Source: Zygnema cylindricum
Lineage: Eukaryota; Streptophyta; Zygnematophyceae; Zygnematales; Zygnemataceae
Reading direction: 5' to 3'
Length of the DNA: 64,000 bases
NCBI GenBank assembly: GCA_037447655.1
Contig: JBBHKE010000457.1
Coordinates: forward strand, 28,017-92,016
The notes below the pieces were generated by a model. That model was given only the letters and a program-made list of their open reading frames with translations, was not told the origin of the DNA and searched no databases. Made by a program: the position numbers and the translations under genes. Positions 11,876 to 22,960 of the stretch are shown here, one piece after another. Within the stretch, counting starts at the first letter, position 1. Each line of letters starts with the position of its first letter.

Positions 11876-13228
11876 TAGTGAACCCTGTACACTTACTGGT
11901 CAATTATCTTTAAGTATTGCGATGTTTATATTTATTGGCCAATAAAGCCGATAATTGTTAAGTTTTGAAGTCCTCGATGTTGTATCGAAATCGATACGAC
12001 TTTACTCATCTCTGCACATTTTTCTTTTTTTAATCTTTCTGCGGGTTTCAATTTTAGTTCAATAAGATTCTATTTCTAATTCAATGAATTTGGGAAGCTG
12101 GTTTTTTTTATTAGGACGGGAAGTGAATTCCTGACCGCAAATAAAATCGGAAACATTGCAAGAAAGAGTTTTAATCGGGCATCGATCTCTCAATAACAGA
12201 TGTCTGTTTTAGGGTTTTAGAAGTTTAGGGTTCAAAAAACCTATATTGTCATAATTTGGAAAAGTTGTTTCTCCTAATGATCTTTCAGAAAATGATAAGG
12301 AAAAATTAAACACTGAAAGTGAATTCGAAACGGCTTTAGTGTACACTATTTAAATTTTTGAAAATCTTAAACCCTGAAAATCTGAAAGTTTGAACATTTG
12401 AAAATTTTGAAATTTGTAAATCTGAACTTTTGAAGATTTGAAAACCTGAAAACCTGAAATTGAGTTGTGTAAAATGGACATTGGCGGTTTCAAATTTGTA
12501 AAATTGGTTCAAATTTTTGACAATTTGTAGATGAAAAAAAAATCACTGTGGAATTTGGAAATTGGAAAAATAGTAGACAAAATAAACTGAAAATGTACAA
12601 TTTCAGACATTGCTAAAATTAAAATTGAATTCTACCGTAAAATTAGATGCTGGAAATGAAGTATAAATAGTGGAATTTGGTTAGAGAATCTGGTCACAGC
12701 AAGATTTTGTATTTGTCCAATGAAACGGTTATTTTTTTATCAAAAATGTTCAAAGGCGTGAAAAAATATTAAACGTGCTCGGTTTTTTTTTCACAAATAT
12801 TCAAAAGGGTAAAGAATTGAAATTTTAGAATGTGTTTGATTTTTTCACAAATTTTGAAAAGCGTGAAATCTTTCAAAAAATGAAACTGAAACTGAAAGTG
12901 GATTTTCTTTTATCACAGAAAAATGTGACCAGAATGATATCGATGACTTTGAAGGCTAGAGGAGCAAAAACCGTTTGAACTCAAAATAAATGTATTCAAC
13001 TGGTAACTTCCAATCGGAGGTTAGTTCATTTTTTCCCCCCGATGATAAATGGGGTTTATCCTAATCGTTACTTTTCCCTCCTCTGTTGTAAACATTTTTG
13101 TTTTCCTTGTTCATGAATGCTTTATATGTTTGATAGTCTTTGACAGTTTAGAGGTTAGTTTTTTTTTTTTTTTTTTTTTCAAAAACCCGTTTTTTTCTTT
13201 TTTCTTTGTTAAATTTTTTTTTTCTTTT
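11876..13228. other. AT-rich left-arm-specific DNA with GAAAATTTGAA words
   Basis: There is no counterpart in the right arm. From 12340 to 12480 the sequence is a degenerate array of about 10-12 bp words such as CTGAAAATTTGAA, and similar words reappear to 12900. Just before the gap (13049-13210) sits one copy of a repeat that reappears after it. I see no gene. Confidence 0.4.
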
Positions 13229-13238
13229 NNNNNNNNNN
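13229..13238. other. Assembly gap (10 Ns)
   Basis: Ten Ns inside a T-rich stretch. The sequence on the left (13070-13160) and on the right (13240-13330) are near copies of each other (TTTCCCTCCT(C/T)TGTT..., CTTGTTCATGAATGCTTT...). The gap therefore sits inside, or was created by, a tandem repeat of roughly 170 bp, and the true length is unknown. Confidence 0.95.
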
Positions 13239-13454
13239 TTTCCCTCCTTTGTTTTAAACATTTTTTTTTTCCTTGTTCATGAATGCTTTTTATGTTTTAT
13301 TGTCTTTGTCAGTTTTGGGGTTAGTTTTTTTTTTTTTTTTCTTTGTCAAAAGCACGTTTTTTTCTTTTTTCTTTGTTAAATTTATTTGTTCTTTTCCTCT
13401 ATTGTTAAGCCAATTCATATTTTCTCCACTGTAAAAATGTTTTCCCCCTTCGTC

Positions 13455-13576
13455 GGACATATGGTTTATGTTTCGTTCGTCAAAAAGACACTTTACTTTA
13501 TAGACTTGTAATTGACGTTGGACATATGGTTTATGTTTCGTTCGTCAAAAAGACACTTTATTTTATAGACTTGTAA
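13455..13576. repeat. Two-copy 65-bp tandem repeat
   Basis: GGACATATGGTTTATGTTTC starts at 13455 and again at 13520. Each copy is followed by the same CGTTCGTCAAAAAGACAC segment and TTATAGACTTGTAA. The two copies differ at only one or two bases over the shared part. Confidence 0.8.
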
Positions 13577-13704
13577 ACAATTTTCGTTTCACTGTTTCAA
13601 TTTTTTGCTTTCGAATTTTTACAATAATGTAGATCTTTCTAAGATTCTTCTAAGGATTTATTGTTTGTTAGAGTTTTGTGCAATACTGCCAATTTCAGTA
13701 AGGC

Positions 13705-14566
13705 CGGTTTTACTTGTACCACCACTTCGAGTAAAATCGGCGGTATACGGACCGACTGTTTAAGGAAAACCAGCTTTACTTAAACCAGTTGAAACGTGCT
13801 GCCAACTTCAAGAAAACCGGTTGTACTCGTATCGACAACTTAAAGAAAACCGGTTTTACTCGTATTGCCAACTTAATAAAACCGGTTTTACTCGTATTGC
13901 CAACTTAGAGAAAACCGGTTTAACTCGTACTGCCAACTTGAATAAAACTGGTTTTACTCATACTGCCAACTTGAAGAAAAGCGGTTTTACTCGCAATGCC
14001 AACTCGAGGAAAACCGGTTTTAGTCGTACCGGCAACTTAAAAGAAAACTAGTTTTACTCGGACGACCGGTTTTACTCGTACTGCCTACTTGAAAAAAAAA
14101 CCGGTTTTACTCGTACTGCCAACTTGAAGAAAAGTGGGTTTACTCCAATTGCCAACTTGAAGAAAAGCGGTTATACTCGAACTGCCTACTCGAGGAAAAC
14201 CGGTTTTACTCGTACCAGCAACTTAATCTTGAGGAAAACCGATTTTACTCATACTGCCAAATTGAAGAAAAGTGGTTTTACTCGTAATGCCAACTCGAGA
14301 AACCGGTTTTACTCGTATAGGCAACTTAAAGAAAACCAACTTTACTCGGACGACCAACTTGAGGAAAACTGGTTTTACTTGTACTGCCAACTTGAAGAAA
14401 ATTGGTTTTACTGGTACTGCCAACTTGAGGAAAACCGATTTTACTCGTATTGCCAACTTGAAGAAAACTGGTTTTACTCGTACTTCCAACTTGAGGAAAA
14501 CCGATTTTACTCGTACTGCCAACTTGAAAAAAATCGGTTTTACTTGTACTGCTTGTTTGAGTAAGA
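13705..14566 (+). repeat. 33-bp minisatellite with AAAACCGGTTTT core, left array
   Basis: About 25 diverged units of 32-36 bp, built as AAAACCGGTTTTACTCGTA followed by CTGCCAACTTGAAG-type sequence. Each unit contains the 12-bp palindrome AAAACCGGTTTT. Because the usual unit is 33 bp, one frame reads an 11-residue repeat (KTGFTRTANLK) for long runs, and the other strand reads AVRVKPVFFKL. Frame breaks from 32-, 34- and 36-bp units interrupt both. The inverted partner array is at 18050-18692. Confidence 0.85.
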
Positions 14567-15599
14567 GGAGAAAAAATGAAGAAGTCAGAAAGAAGTAAAA
14601 TGGATTTGCGGGAGGATGATAGATATGAAAGAAAAGGGGGAGAGAAAAAATGGAGGGGGTATAGGAACAGAAAGGGAAAAGAGGGAAAAGAGGGATGGGA
14701 GAGGGAAGGGAAAAAGGAAGTTCAACCTATCACAATTATTAACGAAAGAAATGTGAATAACGAATGGAGAGAGGGGCGTAGTATGGAGAAATGGATGCGG
14801 GTAGATAGATAATGGAGAGGGAAACGGGTAATAGATAGTGATTAGAAACTGGAAAGATCAAAAGAGAGAAGAAAATGAGAGGTGAGTGTGAGAAAGTGTA
14901 CAAACAGTGGCGAATGTACGGTTTCAGATAGTATGGTGCTGCCGTCGGACGGAGACCTATTAAAACGACGAAAGAATGTTAAAAGTGAGAGTCGAAGAAT
15001 GCGACGTGTCGCCGCCGAAAGAAAAAATGACTTTTGTTGACTTGAGAATATAATTGGGTTGCGCCGCGACACGGCCCTACCGTCTACAAGTGATCCAAAT
15101 TGTACAAATGTCTAATTATTGGGGGGACATCACGGAAAATAATGTCAAAATACCTCTCCATGTGAGAACACTACAATTTGTGAAGGATAATAGCTGCGTT
15201 TGGAACTCCTAGCAACATACACGTGTCAATTTGCACAAGTTCTTACCTTTTTAGAAGCAAAGAGACCTCGGTCGCGGAACCTCGAACAAATAACGCTTTA
15301 AAGTCAGTTTTACCACTGTTGAGATTTTGTGAGGTATCAAATTTACAACGTAGATTCTAGACGTATCTGCCTTGACACCTTCTAACCTTCGAAACGTGCG
15401 AAAACATCATGCGCGGTCCGCACAAAAAAAGAGTTATTCGAAAAAAATCGCCGTGTAAGTTTCGTGCGGTCACAAAAATTTTGTCGCACGTCATTTCAGC
15501 AGCGAAATTGTACGAACGATATGTTGATTTATTGCGTTATCAGCTTCGCCTTCTAATCTCCAACGTTCTTGCCATAGATCTTTTCAACCCTCTTCCATA
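14567..15599. repeat. Central palindrome, left arm (gene-free part)
   Basis: Reverse complement of about 17045-18050 at roughly 88-90% by eye. A purine-rich tract (14575-14885) mirrors the pyrimidine tract at 17720-18045. The section 15110-15500 is a diverged relative of the DNA upstream of the intact GH16 genes (compare 7150-7500). I see no gene. Confidence 0.7.
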
Positions 15600-15971
15600 A
15601 TGTCCACCTCAACACTCCTGTTTGTCGTCTTCGTGCCCATTTGAATCCGGCAAGATAGAAACAAAATGTCGATGCAATAATCCTTGTGGACCAACGGCGG
15701 ACCGAGTTGCTTTCCCATTTGCCAACTCGGTTCGCAACATGTCGGTGTTGTCGGTGGAACACTTCTCAATTCTCTCTTTAAAAGCACTACAGTTGTCGCT
15801 GCAGTTCATCGTCTTCCCGGTTACTCCCTCTCCCTTGTTGTCTTACTGTCCCTCTCCTGACCTTGTCCCTTTTACCTCCCAATCCCGTTCCCTTTCCCTC
15901 TCCCTCTCCCTCTCCCTCAAGCAGCCATAAAAATTCAAAGCGCGTTCGAGATAGCCGCCATAAAAATAGTA
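15600..15971 (+). pseudogene. Broken 5' end of the GH16 gene (plus-strand relic)
   Basis: This matches the promoter/leader of the intact genes: an AAAGCACTACAGT block, a CCGGTTAC block, then a CCCTCTC tract ending in CAAGCAGCC. The position of the start codon reads ATA (15927). Only about 45 bases of the signal-peptide coding region follow before similarity stops. Nothing of the rest of the gene is present. It is one arm of the central palindrome; the partner is 16631-17090. Confidence 0.7.
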
Positions 15972-16630
15972 GCATTCAATTCAAATCATATTAAAATAAA
16001 TTGAATTCCATTTTAGATAAAATAAAAACAGTAGCGACGCAGCTGAATTTTTTGAAAGGAAATAAATCAAATCTAGTGTCAAAAAAGTCTATAGTATCCT
16101 CAATAAAATAATAAAAAATAAGTTTCGTTACTCTGAATTCAAAATAAATTATTTAATGTTACTATAATTTCAAACAATCAAAAATAATATAAATATTGAA
16201 ATACATTATACAAAACAAATACAATATAAATATGTATATTATATATATATATATAAAATAAAAAGAAAAGTGACTTTTTCTCATAATTACGCTGCAAAGT
16301 TCCTTTTGAAAATAAAACATGTTAAAAAATAAAGTGTAGAAAGAAAAAAAAACATGATAAAGCCTGTTAAAAAGCCATACGAAGAATGTAAGCAAAGGGT
16401 CCCAGTTATAGAAAGAGTTGGGAAAAAAAAGGAGAAGAAAGACATACAAAACGTGGAAGTTAGGTGAAAATGTGAAAAATAATGGAGATTGAAGCTTAGG
16501 AAACCTACAAAAAATAATGTAAAGATCTTAAAAACAAAAAGAAATAAAGGTATAAGTTGCAGCTAAAACACTAAGCAACACACACCCAACCTATCCCTCT
16601 CCCCAACCCCCTCCCCACAATAACTGTCTT
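15972..16630. other. AT-rich spacer at the centre of the palindrome
   Basis: About 660 bp, very AT-rich, with a TATATATATATA run near 16241-16252 and many A runs, closing with a C/T-rich patch. It separates the two broken GH16 5' ends and would form the loop if the arms paired. I find no gene in it. Confidence 0.6.
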
Positions 16631-17090
16631 CTATTTTTCATGGCGCCATGTAAAATAGAAGTCAAGACAGACTATGGCGGCTTTCCCGAACGCGCTTTGA
16701 GTTTTCATGGCTGCTTGAGGGAGAGGGAGAGGGAGAGGGAACGGGATTAGGAGGTAAAAGGAACAGGGACAGGAGAGGGACAGTGAGACGACGAAGGAGA
16801 GGGAGTAAACGGGAAGACGATGAATTGCAGCGACAACAACTGTAGTGCTTTTAAAGAGAGAATTGAAGTGTTCCACCGACAACACCGACACGTTGCGAAC
16901 CGAGTTGGCAAATGGGAAAGCAACTCGGTCCGCCGTTGGTCCCCTAGGATTATTGCACCGACATTTTGTTTCCATCCTGCCAGATTCAGATGGGTGTGAA
17001 GACAATAAACGGGAGTGTTGCGGCGGACATTATGGAAGAGGGTTGCAAAGATCTACGACAAAAACGTTGGAGATTGGAAGGCGAATCTGA
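16631..17090 (-). pseudogene. Broken 5' end of the GH16 gene (minus-strand relic)
   Basis: Read on the minus strand, this has the same leader (pyrimidine tract, CAAGCAGCC) and keeps an ATG at 16708-16706. It then encodes a 25-residue stub beginning MKTQSAFGKAAIVCL and stops at 16631. The stub matches the first 15-16 residues of the intact signal peptide and then diverges. Upstream (to about 17090) it tracks the promoter of the intact genes with many differences and small indels. The partner relic on the other arm is at 15600-15971. Confidence 0.7.
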
Positions 17091-18049
17091 TAACGCACTA
17101 AATCAGCATATCGTTCGTACAATTTCGCTGCTGAAATGACGTGCGACAAAATTCTTGTGACCGCACGAAACTTACACCGCAATTTTTTTGAATAACTCCA
17201 ATTTGTGCGGACCGCTTATGATATTTTTGCACGTTTCGAACGTTAGAAGGTGTCAAGGCAAATACGCCAGAATATATGTCGTCAAAAAACCTCAATTGTG
17301 GAAAATTTTACTTTAAAGCGCTATTTGTTTGAGGTTTCGCGTGGGTAGTCTCTTTGCTTGTAAAAGGTAAAAATTTGTGCAAATTGACACGTGTATGCTG
17401 CCAATAGTTAGAAACGTAGCTATTATCCTTCAAAAATTGCAGTGTTCTCACATGGAGAGGTATTTTAACATTATTTTCCGTGACGTCCCCCCTATAATTA
17501 GACATTCATACAATTGGTATCACTTGTAGATGGTTAAGGCCTTGAGCGGCGCTACCCAACTATATTCTCAAGTCAAGAAAAGTCAGTTTTTCTTCTCGTG
17601 GCGACACGTTGCATTCTTCGACTCACTCCAAAAATTCTTTCGTTGTTTCTATACGTCTCCGTCCGACTGCAACACCGTACTATCCAAAATTGTACGTTCG
17701 CCACTATTTGTACGCTTCTCACGTTCTCCTCTCCCTTTCCTATCTCCTTTTGTCCTTCCAGTTTATCATCACTATCTATTACCCGTTTCCCTCTCCATTC
17801 CTTATCTACTCCCCTCGATCTCTCCATACAACGCCCCTCTCTTCGTTCGTTATCCACATTTCTTTCGCTCATAATTGTGATAGATTGAACTTCCCTTCTC
17901 CCTTCACTTTTCCCTCTATCTTTTCCCTCTTTTCCCTTTTAGTTCTTATACCCCCTCTTATCTTTCTCTCCCCCTTTCTTTCCTATCTTTCATCCTCCCG
18001 CAAATCCAATTTACTTCTTTCTGACTTGTTCCCTTTTTTCCCTCTCACT
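17091..18049. repeat. Central palindrome, right arm (gene-free part)
   Basis: Reverse complement of about 14570-15560. It contains diverged GH16-upstream sequence (17090-17640, compare 7080-7620) and a C/T-rich tract (17720-18045) whose long Pro/Ser/Leu-rich open frames are compositional. No gene is called. Confidence 0.7.
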
Positions 18050-18692
18050 AAAACAAGCAATACGAGTAAAACCGGTTTACCACAAACAACTAGTACGAGT
18101 AGAACCGGTTTTCCTCAAACAAGTTTATGAGTAAAATTGGTTTTGTTCAAACAAGCAGTACGAGTAAAACCGGTTTTTCTGCAAACAAGCTGTACGAATA
18201 AAATCGGTTTTCCTTAAACAAGCAGTATGAGTAAAACCGGTTTTCCTCAAACAAGCAGTACGAGTAAAACCGGTTTTCTTTAAGTTTGGAGTACGAGTAA
18301 AACCGGTTTTCTTCAAGTTGCCAGTACGAGTAAAACCGGTTTTCTTCAAGTTGCCGGTATGAGTAAAACCGGTTTTTCTGCAAACAAGCTGTACAAATAA
18401 AATCGGTTTTCCTTAACCAAGCAGTATGAGTAAAACCGGTTTTCAGTTAAACATGTTTTCTTCAAGTTGGCAGTACGACTAAAACCGCTTTTCTTCAAGT
18501 TGGCAATACAAGTAAAACCAGTTTTTTTCAAGTTGGCAGTACGAGTAAAATCAGTTTTCTTCAAGTTGGAGGTACGAGTAAAACCGGTTTTCCTCAAGTT
18601 GTCGGTACGAGTAAAACCGGTTTTCTTCAAGCTGGTAGTACGAGTTAAACTGGTTTTCTTCAAGTTGGCAGTATGAGTAAAACCGGTTGTTG
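18050..18692 (-). repeat. 33-bp minisatellite with AAAACCGGTTTT core, right array
   Basis: Inverted partner of 13705-14566, about 19 units. The orientation is reversed, so KTGFTRTANLK-type repeats appear on the minus strand. Several units here carry AACAAGCAGTA in place of the AAGTTGGCAGTA version, a variant found only at the end of the left array (a CTGCTTGTTTGAG unit near 14550), so unit types are arranged in blocks. Confidence 0.85.
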
Positions 18693-19205
18693 ACACAATC
18701 GCATGGTGTGGCCGTTAAAGTGTGGCTTTGCACAACAATGTTTAAACAGGTGAGAGGAAGTTCGTGTTTGTGAAGAGGAAACGTTCCTCCTACTTTCTGT
18801 TTCTTTTGAACAAAATTTGAGTGTAGTTTTCTTTGTTGATGCTATGTACTTTCTCGTGTTGAAACCCTTACGCGATAATTTTGTTGCATTATTGTATCAA
18901 ATATGGAGCAAAAAACTTACAAACTTGCATATGACATACTTTTACTATTTACAAACCTCTTGAACCAATGTAATCAGCCTTAATTTAGTCTTACCTTTGT
19001 TAAAGTAGATCAAACATAAAATTATTGATTGTAGTCTAGGTTTAGGGTTCGTAATTTAGGGGCGTTGATATGGTGTTATAAACACTAAGTGCGCTATATG
19101 GTGTACCATACGATTACTTCCCGTATATCCCCTACTTTGAACTCATTTCAAAAAATGAACATAACGAATTGAACTTAGAATTTTTAAACCGCACTCACCG
19201 TACTC
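18693..19205. other. Right-arm-specific spacer
   Basis: About 510 bp of AT-rich DNA between the minisatellite and the intermediate inverted repeat. The left arm has an unrelated 4.1 kb at the same place. I see no gene or repeat. Confidence 0.4.
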
Positions 19206-21265
19206 ATGGTATGACTTACGACGTAAGGTGAGTCATTAATGGATACTAGACTATGAATCGTTGGCAATGGTAGCCCCTAAAAAACCGAACTTTGTACCTT
19301 ACATAGGATTAACCATACTTCTATTACTTGTATGCTTATACAGATACAATCCGATCAGTAGTGTTTTCCACCAGGTTATTTTATATAGAGATAAGTTTGA
19401 TATTGATATATCGAAACATCGAACTACAAGAGGGCCTGATATTTTTTTGCTGAAACAACAAAAGTTACCGCGATACATTTCGTTGGAGGTAGGGGGCTTT
19501 ATAGTTGTAATACGGAGATAAAGTACCAAAAAATTACAGAGCTATCTTCCATGACTTTTGAATTTTGTTAACAATCCATACGTACGAAGGTATCACGATA
19601 ATTATGAACCCGGTTACTTATCGCGATGTATTATTATTTTATCGTGATATTAACGTTATCAGTATATCGGATATATCGATATACATCTGATATATCGATT
19701 TTATCGGTAGGTAAAAAAAATTTACATGTCAAATATCGGCAAGAGGGTTCTCGATAGACAAGTGATTAGTGTCAATTACACTAAGCCAAGAGATATTCCA
19801 AAATTTCATTATATGGAATGTGCCAGTCGTACAATAACTTGCTCGTTAATGTGAAGTGTGTAAAAAGTGTCACATAACGTTGTCGACACCGGAAAGTGTA
19901 CTTAAATTTGTTTGTTAATATAAATAAAGGAGAAATTGTCTAAACCGTACTTAAAACTAATTATACTTTATCTAAATAAAGAAACTGGTACTAACTAATG
20001 GAAAGTATTGGTAACTATTGAGCACAACACCCACCGTTATCAGTTTTAAAGATTTATTAGTGTTACTACAAAAGTAGAAGTCACAACGCTAATTCAGGGC
20101 ATAGAGAAGTGTCATATTGTAGTCCATTTCCTTAATATTTAATTCCTGACATTACTTTGTGATTTTTGGCCAAAACAAGTCTTCACCCAATTAATGTTTT
20201 CAACTTTAATAAAGGTGGGCGTTGTAGTTGCGTTAAAATACTCCATGGTCACTTGGCGACATACGTTTTCTTCAGAGGGAGAATCATAGTCAAAACGATG
20301 GGAATGTGGATCCATTCCGAAACTGGCAGCAGTAACGCGGAACTGAACACAAAACTGGAACTGGAACTGCGCCCTAAACCTCAGGGGAAATTGTGACTTT
20401 GTGCTACGTCACAAATGTCACGATGAAACTGCGTTTAACAGTTCTCTACGGTACGGTTTACTGCATACGGTACTGTTTTGTCGTTTATAGTTTTTATCGT
20501 ACAATTATGTACGGACTGCATGGACTTGCTTCCATGGGAATTTGTCGATACGTGAGACGCGGTTTTGGATTTTCGATACGCGATATTTTTTTACTGCTCG
20601 ATTTTGGATTTTTGCAATAATTTGAGTTGTCGCTCGCAACGATACGTTATAAAAGCGCCCACGTCTCGTACGAATACGAATGAAACTTGCGTATCGTGCG
20701 AACGCTTCCCATCCTGTGGCATAACACTAGAATTTCGTACGAGCATTTCGTGGGACTTTTTTTAAGGGCGTACGAAAAGTTCTCTGTGTTAGATTTTAGG
20801 GTTTTTGTTATGATTAGCAGTAAAGAAAGAGAGAGAGAAGAAGGGGAGAGAGGGAAGGTAGGGAAGGAGTGGAGGGAAGGGAGAGATAGAGAGCGGAGGA
20901 GGGGAAGGAGAGAGGGAGTGAAGTAGAAAATGAGGGAGGGGTGGAGGGAGGGAGAGGGTTGAAAGGAGAGAAGGGACGAAGGAGCGGAGGGGAGGGAGAG
21001 GACGGACCGCTGCGTGACGTCACTCCCGCGGACGGTTGCGAATTGCTGACCATTTCGGTGGCGAACAGATGGTTTCGGAGGGGCGGACGGAGACCTAAAG
21101 AATATGGCCATGGTTTGTTAGGACCAATCTCAGAGCGAATCAAGGATTGCTACGTGTCGCCACTATAAAAAAAATGACTCTTGTTGACTGATTGACTCTA
21201 TACCGTCTGTTGGATGTAATATAAATTCGGAATATCCAGTTGACAATGCCACTACGAGCCTCATG
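19206..21265. repeat. Intermediate inverted repeat, right member
   Basis: Reverse complement of 7485-9553. It includes a purine-rich tract (20820-21000) and ends just before the PIF/Harbinger-like element. By-eye identity to the left member is about 85% with several small indels. Open frames such as 20166-20396 and 20393-20620 are not preserved between the two members, so I call none of them a gene. Confidence 0.75.
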
Positions 21266-21432
21266 TACCGCCTATAAGGGTGTGGCCCCATGTAGTTGTA
21301 ACTTGGCGTACTTACTTTGTATTTTAGCGCGGATCCGGCGGGACCCGGATTTCAAGTGTCTCTATGTGTTCTCTCGAAATCGGAACTTAAGTTTGTGACG
21401 ATTGTATACGTCGACAACGCCCGTGACGGCTG

Positions 21433-21669
21433 TCAACGTGTACAATTTGTGATGACGCACCGGATTGTTAAAAATTGTTTGTGACGTCGCAAAAAAATTC
21501 GTGACATTTTGTAGACGCCATACCTTTCCAAGTACCAACCCTTTGTCCATGGATGCTGTCCATGGCTGAAGAAGTGACGTTTCCCTTGCCTTCCCTGTAC
21601 GATTGCCTCTTTGAAAGTTTCTTCGCGCTTTGAATCTCTATTTGACTTCCCTTTCCCAAACATCTGCAC
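21433..21669 (-). other. Possible captured exon, unknown product
   Basis: On the minus strand a pyrimidine-rich stretch ends in CTGCAGCGTGCAG. It is followed by an open segment with mixed, gene-like composition (starting MFGKGKSNRD and containing HFFSHGQHPWTKGWYLE) and a GTATGG donor-like site near 21535. That pattern could be an exon taken up by the transposon. I do not recognise the family and there is no neighbouring exon I can join to it. Chance is a real alternative. Confidence 0.25.
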
Positions 21670-22029
21670 GCTGCAGAATGAGGTAAGATGCTAAGGAAGC
21701 AGCTTCCTCTCCAATTCCACTTTGGCACCCACAAGGTTGTTGTTATTAAGCGGTTGTAGGCTTTCAAAACGACTATGCTAGAAGTGCTATTAGTCTCGTG
21801 GGTCTTCGCTGGCATAAAAAAGCTCCTAGTTTGGAAGCACAGGAGAAGGTCAGAATGTTGCATGTTGGAGCTATCGTTCTGACAGTCATTTGAAAAGAAC
21901 ATGAAATATTTACGTCATATTTTGATCTTCTGCGGTGTTTCGGATGAATTCCACTAACTTACTGTTGTTCCTAATGAGATATTATCTTGACGTTTTTTGT
22001 TTGTTTTTTTTTTTTTTTTAGGGTGTCCT

Positions 22030-22660
22030 TGGGCACTGGAACCTGAATGAATACTAATCTACGTACTGAAGTGGACACCGTACTGAATACTGATTTTATA
22101 ATCGAGCTGAATATTGAATCGACCACAACAAAGTATTGAATTGAAAACTGAAATGAATATTAACCTCAAATCGAACTGCTTACTTATTAGGAAACTGAAC
22201 TAGATACTGAACTGAGTACTGAATCAAATACTACACTAGGTATTGAACTGAAAGGTGAACTAGTAAACTGAACAAAATATTTAACAGAAAACCTAACCAA
22301 ATATTACAGTGGATACTGAACTGCTATATTACATACTCAATTGGAAATATAGTGAGATGAAGACTGAAGTGGTACCTGAACTAAATATTTAACGGAATAC
22401 CGAACTGAAATAAATACAAAACTGAATAATGAACTGAATTTTGCACTAAATACTGAACTTAATAATATACAAGATACTCAACTGGAACAAATACTGAATA
22501 TCTGAATTTAATACTTGAACTTGATACCAAGTGAATATTAATTTGGAAACTTAACAAGATACTGAACTGAGTATAGAAGCGATATTCTAGTTGGATATTG
22601 AGCTGAAAACTGAAATGGTAACTCAACTAAATATTTAATAGAATACCAAACTGAATTAAA
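22030..22660. repeat. Degenerate ACTGAA-word array
   Basis: More than 600 bp made of loosely repeated 10-14 bp words such as AATACTGAACTGAAT. Period and sequence drift throughout. All frames are broken. Confidence 0.7.
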
Positions 22661-22689
22661 TTCTTTGCGAAGCATCGTTCTGAATTTTG

Positions 22690-22960
22690 CACTTTCTGTG
22701 TGGAGCAAATCATAACATTCAAATCATAACATTTCGTGTGGATGTCTGTGAGGAGCAATTGTCACAATATTTAGTGTCGATGTGAAAGAGGGTCAAATGA
22801 CATTGTCAAACAGTACACACAGTATTTAGTGTACAAGTAATATAAGGGCAAAACCCATTGTATGACAAGTACACAGTATTTAATGTGGATGTTTACAAAA
22901 GGCAAATATCATTGTTTTATAGATGCAAAGTATTTAGAGTGGATGTATGGGTGGGGCAAA
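22690..22960. repeat. Diverged tandem repeat around TATTTAGTGTGGATGT
   Basis: Four to five copies of a roughly 60-75 bp unit containing CA(G/A)TATTTAGTGTGGATGT, some followed by AGGGCAAA and CATTG. The spacing is uneven. Confidence 0.55.

Noticed and set aside
13049-13282. Open frame spanning the N gap
   Set aside because: It crosses undefined bases in a poly-T region; the peptide is mostly Phe.
13821-14598. Long open frames of KTGFTRTANLK repeats as a repeat-protein gene
   Set aside because: All run through the 33-bp minisatellite, both strands are open equally, frames break where units are 32, 34 or 36 bp, and there is no leader, start context or splice site.
15972-16630. AT-rich palindrome loop as a replication origin or matrix attachment region
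   Set aside because: Only base composition supports it; no specific motif could be identified.
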